Assembly (NCBI RefSeq): GCF_012163155.1
Contig: NZ_JAAVUN010000010.1
Location: forward strand, 45,375-102,588
Length of the DNA: 57,214 nt
Source: Kocuria subflava
GTDB lineage: Bacteria > Actinomycetota > Actinomycetes > Actinomycetales > Micrococcaceae
Direction: 5' to 3'
Of this stretch, positions 18,606-26,061 are shown in pieces. The stretch's first letter is position 1, and every line of letters begins with the position of its first letter. The notes below the pieces were generated by a model, which saw only the letters and a list, made by a program, of their open reading frames with translations, ran no database searches and was not told where the DNA came from. The translations under genes were made by a program, and so were the position numbers.

Positions 18606-18664
18606 ACGAACCCTCACGTGACTCGCCCATCAGCTGCTGATGGGCGAGTCACATGAGGGTTCGT
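18606..18664. terminator. Convergent-junction palindrome, GCCCATCA-core family (copy near tesB)
   Basis: 28-bp arms with one mismatch around a 3-nt loop, between tesB and the permease gene, which converge. The same palindrome and some following sequence recur at 21085-21141. No T-tract is present. Confidence 0.75.
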
Positions 18665-18696
18665 GAACAAGTGCTGCGTGAAATTTCAGTCGCGGG

Positions 18697-20118
18697 TCAG
18701 GCGGTGGCCGCTCGACGTCGTCGTTTCAGCACCGCGTAGGTCAGGTAGCACAGGGCCACGAAAGGCACGGTCCAGTACAGGGCGGCACGCTGGTTGGGGT
18801 CAAAGACGATCAGCACGCACGAGGCCAGGCTCATGACCAGCGCCAGAATCGGCACCACGGGGTAGCCGGGAACCCGGTAGGCCAGCTCGGTCACGCTGTG
18901 GCCCTCGGCAATCCACCGACGCCGGAAGTTCAGCTGGGACCACGCGATGGCCACCCACACCAGCATCACGGCCAAACCAGAGATGGAGACCAGCACCAGG
19001 TACAGGGTCTCTGCGGCGTACACCGAGCTGAGCAGCGCCAGCAGGCCACCCACCATGGAAGCGGCCAGCGCAACGGACGGCACGCCGAATCGGTTGGTGC
19101 GCCGGAACACCGCCGGAATGGTGCCCTCGTTGGACAGGGACCACAGCATGCGGGTGGAGGCGTAGAGCCCGGAGTTGGCGGCCGAGAGAATGGCGGCCAG
19201 GATCACAAAGTTCATGATGTCCGCGGCAAACGGAATGCCCATGGACCGGAAGACAGTCACAAAGGGGCTCTCATCCACCCCGGCTTCCTTCCACGGAATC
19301 AATGCGGCCATCACAATGATCGAGCCGATGAAAAACACGGTCAGACGCCACAGGGTTGCGTGAATGGCCTTGGGCACCGTGCGGGTGGGGTCCTTGGTCT
19401 CGCCAGCGGTGATGCCGATCAGTTCCGTTCCGGAGAACGCGAAAGTCACGGTGAGCATGGTGGCGAACACGGCACCGATGCCGTTGGGGAACAACCCGCC
19501 ATCGGTCAGATTGCTCAAGCCGGGGGCGCCGTCGTACCCACGGACGTTGATGATCCCCACGATCGCCAGGACACCCAACACGATGAACAGGATGATGGCG
19601 GCCACTTTGATCCCGGAGAGCAGAGTTTCCGATTCAGCAAAGGCACGCACGGAGATGGCATTCAAGGTCACGATCAGCACAATGAACACGGCACTCCAGA
19701 CCCACACCTCCGTGTCCGGGAACCACTGCTGCATGATCAACCCAGCACCGGTGAACTCAGACCCCAGCGCAATGGTCCAGGTCAGCCAATACAGGACGGC
19801 CACGGTGAAGCCGGTGCCCGGTCCGATGAACCGGGTGGCGTACACGTGGAAGGCGCCGGTCTGCGGCATCGCCACGGACAACTCGCCCAGGCACATCATC
19901 ACCAGGTACACCAACACCGCACCCACCGCGTAGGCCAGGACGGTACCGAACGGGCCGGCCTGGCTGATGGTGTAACCGGAACTCAGGAACAGCCCGGTGC
20001 CGATCACCCCGCCAAAGCTGATCATCATCAGGTGACGGGTTCCCATTTTGCGGCGCAGGGAAGGTTCGCTGGAGACCGGTTCCGAGGTGGTCTCCGTGGT
20101 GCTCTGGGGCGTCGTCAT
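18697..20118 (-). CDS. APC-superfamily amino acid permease
   Basis: 473 residues with about twelve transmembrane segments. The N-terminal [17 protein letters not shown] is the TM1 signature of the AAT/LysP-GabP-type proton symporters. It imports an amino acid. Being divergent from mmuM with a 51-bp gap, it may be the S-methylmethionine carrier (MmuP), which also belongs to this family and pairs with MmuM in E. coli; that is inference. The C-terminus is Arg-rich. The 3' junction resembles the ettA junction, hinting that permease and mmuM arrived together. Confidence 0.85.
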   Translation of the reverse strand: MTTPQSTTETTSEPVSSEPSLRRKMGTRHLMMISFGGVIGTGLFLSSGYTISQAGPFGTVLAYAVGAVLVYLVMMCLGELSVAMPQTGAFHVYATRFIGPGTGFTVAVLYWLTWTIALGSEFTGAGLIMQQWFPDTEVWVWSAVFIVLIVTLNAISVRAFAESETLLSGIKVAAIILFIVLGVLAIVGIINVRGYDGAPGLSNLTDGGLFPNGIGAVFATMLTVTFAFSGTELIGITAGETKDPTRTVPKAIHATLWRLTVFFIGSIIVMAALIPWKEAGVDESPFVTVFRSMGIPFAADIMNFVILAAILSAANSGLYASTRMLWSLSNEGTIPAVFRRTNRFGVPSVALAASMVGGLLALLSSVYAAETLYLVLVSISGLAVMLVWVAIAWSQLNFRRRWIAEGHSVTELAYRVPGYPVVPILALVMSLASCVLIVFDPNQRAALYWTVPFVALCYLTYAVLKRRRRAATA

Positions 20119-20169
20119 GGTCAGACCTTAAGTGCGGGCCGGGCAACCCACGGCGGTAGCGTTGCCTAC

Positions 20170-21099
20170 ATGACCCTGCGTGACCTGCTCCAACACCAAG
20201 TGGTTGTTCTGGACGGAGCAATATCAACAGAACTTGAAAAACACGGCGTGGAGACCTCCAACCAGTTGTGGGGCGCGCTGGCCCTGGATTGCGCCCAGGA
20301 CGCGGTCCGTGCCGTGCACCGCGCCTACCGGCAAGCCGGCGCCCAGGTGCTGACCACCAACACCTACCAAGCCACCGTGCCTGGATTCATGGCAGCCGGA
20401 TTCTCCGCCGACGACGCCCGCGCCCTCATCTCCCGCGGTGCCACTCTGGCGCAGGACGCGGTTCTGGCAGAGCCGAATGGTTCAGAAACCGGATCCACGT
20501 TGGTGGCGGGAAGCCTTGGCCCGTACGGGGCCTATCTGGCCGACGGCTCGGAGTACACAGGCGCCTATCAACTCAGCACGGAGGAGTTTCAGGAGTTCCA
20601 CCGCCCGCGAGTTCAGGCTCTGTTGGCAGCAGGCCTCACGCTGTTCGCGGTGGAAACCCAGCCCCGTTTGGACGAGGTCCAGGCAGTGTTGGCCTTGCTG
20701 GAGGAGTTGGCTCCTCAGGCGCAGGCGTGGGTGTCTTTCCAGCTCAGGGACACCTCCACCTTGGCGGATGGGACGCCACTGGCTGATGCCGTGGACTGGG
20801 TGGATGAGTGGGCCGCCGAGCATTCCGTTCTGGTGGCTGTGGGCGTCAACTGCGTGGCCCCGGAAGTTCTCACCCCGGCGCTCACGCTCATGGGTTCCCG
20901 CACCAACCTGCCGTTGGCCTGCTACCCGAACTCCGGGGACACCTATCATGCGCAGACCAAGACGTGGACTGCGGCGTCGTCGTCGGCGCGGTTCACCGCG
21001 TTTGTGGAGGATTGGCTGGAACTGGGAGTGCGCCTGATGGGCGGATGCTGCCGGACCGCGCCTGCAGACACGGCCCAGATACGACGAAGCCTCATGTGA
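20170..21099 (+). CDS. mmuM: Homocysteine S-methyltransferase
   Basis: 309-residue zinc-dependent enzyme that methylates homocysteine to methionine, typically from S-methylmethionine. Zinc ligands are C228 (GVNCVAPE) and the C293-C294 pair in GGCCR. The N-terminal VVLDGAISTELEKHG is characteristic. The ATG at 20170 is right for the family; the frame stays open far upstream on the antisense of the permease and that part is not coding. The last codons and stop lie inside the left arm of the palindrome at 21085. Divergent pairing with an amino acid permease suggests a methionine-salvage unit. Confidence 0.92.
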   Translation: MTLRDLLQHQVVVLDGAISTELEKHGVETSNQLWGALALDCAQDAVRAVHRAYRQAGAQVLTTNTYQATVPGFMAAGFSADDARALISRGATLAQDAVLAEPNGSETGSTLVAGSLGPYGAYLADGSEYTGAYQLSTEEFQEFHRPRVQALLAAGLTLFAVETQPRLDEVQAVLALLEELAPQAQAWVSFQLRDTSTLADGTPLADAVDWVDEWAAEHSVLVAVGVNCVAPEVLTPALTLMGSRTNLPLACYPNSGDTYHAQTKTWTAASSSARFTAFVEDWLELGVRLMGGCCRTAPADTAQIRRSLM

Positions 21100-21141
21100 C
21101 TCGCCCATCAACTGCTGATGAGCGAGTCACATGAGGGTTCG
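21085..21141. terminator. Convergent-junction palindrome, GCCCATCA-core family (copy near mmuM)
   Basis: About 26-bp arms with a few mismatches. It contains the mmuM stop codon in its left arm and lies before the end of ettA. It is a near-duplicate of 18606-18664. Confidence 0.75.
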
Positions 21142-21173
21142 CGGGCAGATGCCCGGTGGAAACCTCAACCGAG

Positions 21174-21209
21174 GGGCACGCCTCAGTCGCGGGGCACGCC
21201 TCAGTCGCG
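21174..21209. repeat. Two perfect 18-bp tandem units at the ettA 3' end
   Basis: GGGCACGCCTCAGTCGCG occurs at 21174-21191 and 21192-21209. The ettA stop codon lies in the second unit. The 18 bp from 21202 (CAGTCGCGGGTCAGGCGG) also occur at the permease 3' end, from 18687. Confidence 0.85.
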
Positions 21210-22883
21210 GGTCAGGCGGCGGTGGGTCACACGCTTGGGACGTGCAGCCTCCGGGCCAAGGCGCTCCACCTTGTTCTCCTCGTAGGACTCGAAGTTGCCC
21301 TCGAACCAGTACCAGTTGTCCGGGTCCTCTTCCGTGCCCTCCCAGGCCAGGATGTGAGTGGCCACTCTGTCCAGGAACCAGCGGTCGTGGGAGATCACCA
21401 CGGCACAACCCGGGAAGTCCAGCAGAGCGTTCTCCAGGGAACCCAGGGTTTCGACGTCGAGGTCGTTGGTGGGCTCATCCAGCAGCAGCAAGTTGCCGCC
21501 CTGCTTGAGGGTCAGGGCCAGGTTCAAGCGGTTGCGCTCACCACCGGAGAGCACACCGGCCTTCTTCTGCTGGTCCGGGCCCTTGAAACCGAACGCGGAA
21601 ACGTAGGCACGTGAAGGCATCTCCACCTGGCCCACGTTGATGAAGTCCAGACCGTCGGAGACAACTTCCCACAGGGACTTCTCTGCGTCAATGTTTTCGC
21701 GGTTCTGGTCAACGTAGGAGATCTTGACGGAATCGCCGACCTTGAGTTCGCCGTCGTCCTTCTGCTCCAGACCAACAATGGTCTTGAACAGGGTGGACTT
21801 GCCCACGCCGTTGGGGCCGATCACGCCCACAATGCCGTTACGAGGCAGCGTGAAGGAGAGATCGTCGATCAGAACGCGGTCGCCAAAGCCCTTCTTGAGG
21901 TTCTTGGCCTCGATCACCTGGCTGCCCAGGCGCGGTCCCGGGGGAATCTGAATCTCTTCGAAGTCCAACTTCCGGGTCTTCTCCGCCTCAGCCGCCATTT
22001 CCTCGTAACGAGCCAGACGTGCCTTGGACTTGGCCTGACGCCCCTTAGCGTTGGAGCGCACCCAGTCGAGTTCATCCTTGAGGCGCTTGGCCTGCTTGGC
22101 GTCCTTCTTGCCCTGGACCTCCATGCGCTTGGCCTTGGTGTCCAGGTAGGTGGAGTAGTTGCCCTCGTACGGGTAGAGGCGGCCGCGGTCCACCTCACAG
22201 ATCCATTCGGCCACGTGGTCCAGGAAGTAACGGTCGTGGGTCACGGCCAGAACGGCACCCGGGTAGGAGGCCAGGTGCTGCTCGAGCCACAGCACGGACT
22301 CGGCGTCCAGGTGGTTGGTGGGCTCGTCCAGCAGCAGCAGATCGGGCTTCTCCAGCAGCAGCTTGCACAGTGCCACGCGGCGGCGCTCACCACCGGAGAG
22401 GTTGGTCACCGGGGTGTCACCGGGCGGGCAACGCAGTGCGTCCATGGCCTGCTCCAGCTGGGAGTCCAGGTCCCAGGCGTTGGCGGCGTCAATGTCCGTC
22501 TGCAGGGAGCCCATCTCCTCCATCAGGGCATCAAAGTCCGCATCCGGCTGCGCCATCTCTTCCGAGATCTGGTTGAAACGGTCCAGCTTGGTCTTGATCT
22601 CACCAACGCCTTCTTCAACGTTGCCGAGCACGGTCTTTTCCTCATTCAGCGGCGGTTCCTGCAGCAGGATGCCCACCGTGTACCCCGGGGATAGACGTGC
22701 CTCACCGTTGGAGGGCTCGTCCAGGCCGGCCATGATTTTCAGGATGGTCGACTTACCGGCACCGTTGGGCCCCACCACGCCGATCTTGGCGCCTGGGTAG
22801 AACGACATCGTGACGTCGTCCAGAATGACTTTGTCGCCCACTTTTTTGCGGGCCTTGTTCATGGTGTAAATGAATTCCGCCAT
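21201..22883 (-). CDS. ettA: Energy-dependent translational throttle protein EttA (ABC-F)
   Basis: 560-residue soluble ABC-F ATPase with two nucleotide-binding domains and no membrane part. Walker A motifs are GPNGAGKST (domain 1) and GPNGVGKST (domain 2); signatures are LSGGERRRV and LSGGERNRL; DEPTNHLD and DEPTNDLD follow. The arm and linker between them is long and charged, as in EttA, which binds the ribosomal E-site and gates translation by ATP/ADP ratio. ATG 22883 starts the conserved MAEFIYTM; the 24 codons upstream look non-coding. There is only a weak GGTGG before it. Other ABC-F functions such as antibiotic resistance are less likely given EttA-like arm spacing. Confidence 0.94.
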   Translation of the reverse strand: MAEFIYTMNKARKKVGDKVILDDVTMSFYPGAKIGVVGPNGAGKSTILKIMAGLDEPSNGEARLSPGYTVGILLQEPPLNEEKTVLGNVEEGVGEIKTKLDRFNQISEEMAQPDADFDALMEEMGSLQTDIDAANAWDLDSQLEQAMDALRCPPGDTPVTNLSGGERRRVALCKLLLEKPDLLLLDEPTNHLDAESVLWLEQHLASYPGAVLAVTHDRYFLDHVAEWICEVDRGRLYPYEGNYSTYLDTKAKRMEVQGKKDAKQAKRLKDELDWVRSNAKGRQAKSKARLARYEEMAAEAEKTRKLDFEEIQIPPGPRLGSQVIEAKNLKKGFGDRVLIDDLSFTLPRNGIVGVIGPNGVGKSTLFKTIVGLEQKDDGELKVGDSVKISYVDQNRENIDAEKSLWEVVSDGLDFINVGQVEMPSRAYVSAFGFKGPDQQKKAGVLSGGERNRLNLALTLKQGGNLLLLDEPTNDLDVETLGSLENALLDFPGCAVVISHDRWFLDRVATHILAWEGTEEDPDNWYWFEGNFESYEENKVERLGPEAARPKRVTHRRLTRD

Positions 22884-22951
22884 GACCACCAGGCTACCCG
22901 TGGCCGCCGGTGCCCGGGGAATCCGCACCGCCCGGGCACCGGCGGTTTTCC

Positions 22952-23695
22952 TCATCGCGTAGAGCCGCTCATCACATCCGCCCCCTGCTCGGCATCCGCC
23001 TCGGACTCGTTCAGATGGAACTCCACCCGGGATTCCTGGTTCAGATCAGCAACCTCCCCTGGCTGCAGACCCACACCACCGGTCATGGGGTCATCCTCCG
23101 GAGACCACGCGGTCATCCGATCGACGACGCCGCCCTCCCCCTCTTCGAACACCTCACCGGTGTCGGGGTCACAGTTCGGTTCAGAGTCATAGGTCTGTGC
23201 CGACTCAGGGTCGGGTCCTCCACCGGTGAGGGAGTTGCCTGATTCCTGGAGCCGGGCGTCGTCGTTGCTTGTGGAGGTCACGCCCTGGTCACCTGAGGCG
23301 GTGTTCTCCTGGGTTGCGCCGTTGTTGCGCCCTCCACCTGCCCGGCTGTACTTGGCCGAGCCCAAGGCCAGGTCCGGTCCAACGGAGGTGGCCTCGATCT
23401 CCACGGTGTGCCGTTTGCGCCCGGAGTTGTCCGTCCACTCGCGGATCTTCAGACGCCCATGCACCAGAACGGCGTCCCCCACCGTCAAGGACACGGCCAC
23501 ATTGTCCGCCAAGTAGCGGTAGCTGGTGACTGTGTACCAGTTGGTGGCGCCGGCATCCACCCACTCGCCTTTGTCGGCGTCGTAACGGCGGGAGGTCGAG
23601 GCCAACCGAAAGTCGGAGACGTGAGTGTTGTTGAAGGTCTGGCGCAGTGAGGGCCTGGTGGCCACAAAACCGCGCACCGTGATCGTGTCAGTCAT
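22952..23695 (-). CDS. ssb: Single-stranded DNA-binding protein (paralogue)
   Basis: 247 residues with an N-terminal OB fold (about 1-115) including VRGFVATRPSLRQT and SVGPDLALGSAKYSR, as in actinobacterial SSBs. The C-terminal half is long, acidic and disordered. It does not end in the DDDIPF-type tip used to recruit replication proteins, so this is probably an SsbB-type accessory protein for recombination or competence rather than the essential replicative SSB. It lies upstream of ettA on the same strand, with a 68-bp gap. Confidence 0.85.
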   Translation of the reverse strand: MTDTITVRGFVATRPSLRQTFNNTHVSDFRLASTSRRYDADKGEWVDAGATNWYTVTSYRYLADNVAVSLTVGDAVLVHGRLKIREWTDNSGRKRHTVEIEATSVGPDLALGSAKYSRAGGGRNNGATQENTASGDQGVTSTSNDDARLQESGNSLTGGGPDPESAQTYDSEPNCDPDTGEVFEEGEGGVVDRMTAWSPEDDPMTGGVGLQPGEVADLNQESRVEFHLNESEADAEQGADVMSGSTR

Positions 23696-23911
23696 GAGTG
23701 CTCCTGATCAGAGGGCCGGGCCATGATGGCCGACCAGGTGGTCCCTGACCCGGGGCGGATCCCCGGAGGGTTCACCCCACTGTGACCGGTTCATGGGCGG
23801 TCGTACTGAGGCCATCTGCCGAACTGGGGAGAACCTCTGGGGGCTTGTGCGGACCGTGTGCGCTGTGGAGGAACAAGGCCTGGCCGGAGGTTGGTTAGAC
23901 TGTCTCGGCCG

Positions 23912-23984
23912 GCCTCGGTAGCTCAGTGGATAGAGCAGGAGCCTTCTAATCTCTTGGTCGGGGGTTCGACTCCCTCCCGGGGCG
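23912..23984 (+). tRNA. tRNA-Arg (anticodon UCU)
   Basis: Acceptor GCCTCGG pairs with CCGGGGC; the D-arm is GCTC/GAGC; the anticodon loop CTTCTAA gives UCU; the T-arm is GGGGG-TTCGACT-CCCTC. It is 73 nt long and CCA is not encoded. The anticodon stem has a weak closing pair. Confidence 0.93.
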
Positions 23985-23989
23985 CCCAC

Positions 23990-24032
23990 AGCCCGCCTGC
24001 CGCATGACCCTCATGCGGCAGGCGGGCTTTTT
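23990..24032 (+). terminator. Intrinsic terminator of tRNA-Arg
   Basis: AGCCCGCCTGCCGCATGA pairs with TCATGCGGCAGGCGGGCT around CCC and is followed by a T-run. It is one of the few textbook rho-independent terminators here. Confidence 0.92.
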
Positions 24033-24083
24033 GCTGCCTGCATCTCCCCCTGCGCTCCCCCGCCCTTCCACCCTTCCGCCCTT

Positions 24084-24147
24084 CCGCCGAGTAGGCCGTT
24101 TGATCGCCCCTGGGCGCTCAGGGGCGATCAAACGGCCTACTCGGCGG
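24084..24147. repeat. GATCGCCCCT palindrome, copy 1
   Basis: Perfect 29-bp arms (24084-24112 and 24119-24147) around a 6-nt loop. The right half reads AGGGGCGATCAAACGGCC. It lies beyond the tRNA-Arg terminator and upstream of the orphan gene. Same family as 25502, 43646 and 55353. Confidence 0.92.
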
Positions 24148-24162
24148 GGAAGGGCGAGGACA

Positions 24163-24181
24163 CTGACCAGCCAACGGAATG
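24163..24181. repeat. 19-bp direct repeat, left copy
   Basis: CTGACCAGCCAACGGAATG recurs with one change at 24843-24861. The two copies bracket a 661-bp segment holding the orphan gene at 24277. Confidence 0.8.
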
Positions 24182-24276
24182 ACGCCGCATGACTTATCTG
24201 GGGAGCGCATTGACTTACTTCGTATTCACGTCTACCCTCCATGTCAGACATCGAAACCACGAGCCAGAGGTATCTC

Positions 24277-24774
24277 ATGAAAGAAGTAACAGTGCCCATC
24301 CCTGAGAGCAGGATCGCGGAGTTTTACCAGAAATTTGGAGAGTTCATGGCAGACAGCACACCGGGAGCCCATGTTGAGTCAGCCCCCCGCACCCAGCCCC
24401 CTCTAGAAGTGGACGGCGATGAAGTCGCGAGGTGGATACAAGACAGCAACGCCCAGGTGCTGGCCGCTACCTTCTGGAACCATCTGTCAGACAACGGTAA
24501 AGACACACTGGGCGCACTCATCGACCGTGCACTGGACGGCGACAAGTTGAATCACATGTCACCCGAAGAACTGATAGCTGTCACACGTAACAGCAAGGCA
24601 GCCAGCGGGCTGGCGGGAGTGTTCGGCGCAGCCGGTCGTGCCACGAAGGCCGCCCGACTTCCTCGATACACAAACAAGAAGGGCAATGGGGACTGGTCCT
24701 ACATCTGGAACTGGGATGGGCAGCACTATTGGATCCCCCGCCCCATGGCCGAACTCTTGGATAAGGTTCGTTGA
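24277..24774 (+). CDS. Small hypothetical protein next to tRNA-Arg
   Basis: About 165 residues, no family recognised. The N-terminal MKEVTVPIPESRIAEFYQKF looks amphipathic and helical, and the C-terminal WSYIWNWDGQHYWIP is aromatic-rich. There are no membrane segments. I chose ATG 24277 because AGAGG precedes it; an ATG 12 codons upstream (24241) has no ribosome site. Base composition is visibly less GC-rich than its neighbours. It sits between 19-bp direct repeats and 290 bp from a tRNA, suggesting acquisition by transfer. Codon structure is clean, so I believe it is real, but its function is unknown. Confidence 0.65.
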   Translation: MKEVTVPIPESRIAEFYQKFGEFMADSTPGAHVESAPRTQPPLEVDGDEVARWIQDSNAQVLAATFWNHLSDNGKDTLGALIDRALDGDKLNHMSPEELIAVTRNSKAASGLAGVFGAAGRATKAARLPRYTNKKGNGDWSYIWNWDGQHYWIPRPMAELLDKVR

Positions 24775-24808
24775 TTGCCCCCTTCACCTGCGTCCGCCGA
24801 GTTGCCAA

Positions 24809-24842
24809 TTTCCTAGCCCATCAGCGCTGACGAGCTAGGAAA
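24809..24842. repeat. Imperfect hairpin after the orphan gene
   Basis: TTTCCTAGCCCATCAGC pairs imperfectly with GCTGACGAGCTAGGAAA. The inner GCCCATCAGC resembles the convergent-junction palindrome core, with diverged outer arms. Confidence 0.55.
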
Positions 24843-24861
24843 CTGACCAGTCAACGGAATG
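24843..24861. repeat. 19-bp direct repeat, right copy
   Basis: CTGACCAGTCAACGGAATG, one mismatch from 24163-24181. Confidence 0.8.
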
Positions 24862-24906
24862 TGCGAGGGCAGTGGCCATTTGGTGGTCACCTGCAACACT
24901 GCGCTC

Positions 24907-25455
24907 ATGGGCAAGAACTCAGCTGCACGGCTACGTACCATTCCTTCACTGACTGGCTCTGCTGCCCCACCAGATCTGGAACATCTCCCGTCAGAGCCCG
25001 TGACCATGTTCTACTCCTGGCTGGATGCCGCACTGGCAGCAGGCGTCGCCGAACCGCTGGCCGCCACCGTTGCCACGGTTGACGACGACGGTGTTCCCGA
25101 CTCCCGCACTCTCCTTCTGAAAGACGTGGATGAACACGGGTGGGCATTTGCCGGGCTGGCCTCCAGCAGGAAGGGACGTCAGCTGGCGCACAACCCCTCA
25201 GCTGCCTTGAATCTCTGGTGGCAGCCGATGGCAAGAGCAGTCCGGGTCAGGGGCGTCGTCGTCGAGGCTGATGAGGCGCAGACGCGAGCCGATCTGGAGG
25301 CGCGCAGCCCCGCCGCACGAGATGACGTGAACCCCGACGATTGGCGACTGTGGCGGATCGACCCGAGTCGCATGGAGTTCTGGCAGGGTGCTGCCGACCG
25401 GCGCCACACGCGCATTGTCTATCGACGCACTCAGGACGGCTGGTCCGTGACCTGA
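24907..25455 (+). CDS. pdxH: Pyridoxamine 5'-phosphate oxidase-family enzyme
   Basis: About 182-residue FMN-binding split-barrel protein. SRTLLLKDVDEHGWAF and SSRKGRQLAHNP match the FMN-phosphate contacts of PdxH. The C-terminal RMEFWQG and RIVYRR segments are the PNPOx dimerisation and substrate motifs. It likely oxidises pyridoxine or pyridoxamine phosphate to PLP. It is shorter than E. coli PdxH, lacking part of the N-terminus. ATG 24907 is preferred over 24859 because homology begins near there, though no clear Shine-Dalgarno is visible. A general pyridoxamine-oxidase-like flavoprotein is the alternative. Confidence 0.78.
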   Translation: MGKNSAARLRTIPSLTGSAAPPDLEHLPSEPVTMFYSWLDAALAAGVAEPLAATVATVDDDGVPDSRTLLLKDVDEHGWAFAGLASSRKGRQLAHNPSAALNLWWQPMARAVRVRGVVVEADEAQTRADLEARSPAARDDVNPDDWRLWRIDPSRMEFWQGAADRRHTRIVYRRTQDGWSVT

Positions 25456-25501
25456 CGACCGCCCACCCCGCCCCGTCTAGTGACCATTCACCTCACCCCT
25501 T

Positions 25502-25565
25502 CCGCCGAGTAGGCCGTTTGATCGCCCCTCAGAGCTCAGGGGCGATCAAACGGCCAACTCGGCGG
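25502..25565. repeat. GATCGCCCCT palindrome, copy 2
   Basis: 28-bp arms with one mismatch around an 8-nt loop, 46 bp after the pdxH stop and upstream of the SOS-box unit. It matches copy 1 almost exactly in its arms. Confidence 0.9.
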
Positions 25566-25692
25566 GGGAAGGTGGGTGGGTAGGTGGTTGCTGAACGCGG
25601 AGGGGTGCCTGGGTGACTGCCCACAGGCAACAATTCCGCTTTCATCAGCGCCTTTGCCCCACCTCTTGTGCTGTCCGAACCCATCCATACAC

Positions 25693-25708
25693 TCGAACAC
25701 ATGTTCGG
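25693..25708. promoter_or_regulatory. LexA SOS box upstream of DUF6504-dnaE2
   Basis: TCGAACACATGTTCGG matches the actinobacterial LexA consensus TCGAAC(N4)GTTCGA at all but the last position. It lies 22 bp before the DUF6504 start. It predicts DNA-damage induction of this gene and dnaE2. Confidence 0.88.
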
Positions 25709-25729
25709 ATGGATGGGGAGGTTGTGATC

Positions 25730-26002
25730 ATGCCAACAATGATCGACCAGCCGATTTCGGTGGCCGTCGCCCCTGACGGTGAGCCGCGATCTTTCATGTG
25801 GGGCCCGTACGAGTACGAGGTGGTGGGCGTACCTCAAGCCTTCTTCCGACGCCGCAAGTGGTGGCGGGAGGCCGGGGATCTTGCCCGGATAGATCAGGAG
25901 TTGTGGCGGGTTGAGGCCTCCTGCGACAGCGCTGAGTTCCGCCTTTACGATCTCCTTCGCCGCCCGGACGGTGGATGGGCGTTGTACGTCCAGTGGGAAT
26001 AG
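25730..26002 (+). CDS. DUF6504 family protein of the mutagenesis cassette
   Basis: About 90-residue protein with MWGPYEYEVVGVPQAFFRRRKWW and WRVEASCD, resembling the DUF6504 proteins that in Actinobacteria usually sit between imuB and dnaE2. Its biochemical role is unknown. GGGGAGG lies 8 nt before ATG 25730, deciding the start; earlier ATGs overlap the SOS box. dnaE2 begins 59 bp downstream on the same strand. The usual imuA' and imuB genes are absent upstream (a PdxH gene is there instead), so this is a reduced cassette or the others are elsewhere. Confidence 0.78.
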   Translation: MPTMIDQPISVAVAPDGEPRSFMWGPYEYEVVGVPQAFFRRRKWWREAGDLARIDQELWRVEASCDSAEFRLYDLLRRPDGGWALYVQWE

Positions 26003-26061
26003 TGACCGCCCAGATCAGGAGGAACTTTCACCGATAACACCCAGTAGCAACCGAGTCGCAC

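Noticed and set aside
18898-20169. Long 5' extension of the mmuM frame
   Set aside because: Runs antisense through the permease; real homology begins at ATG 20170.
20119-20169. SAM or other riboswitch before mmuM or the permease
   Set aside because: The 51-bp gap is too short for a known riboswitch and shows no conserved structure.
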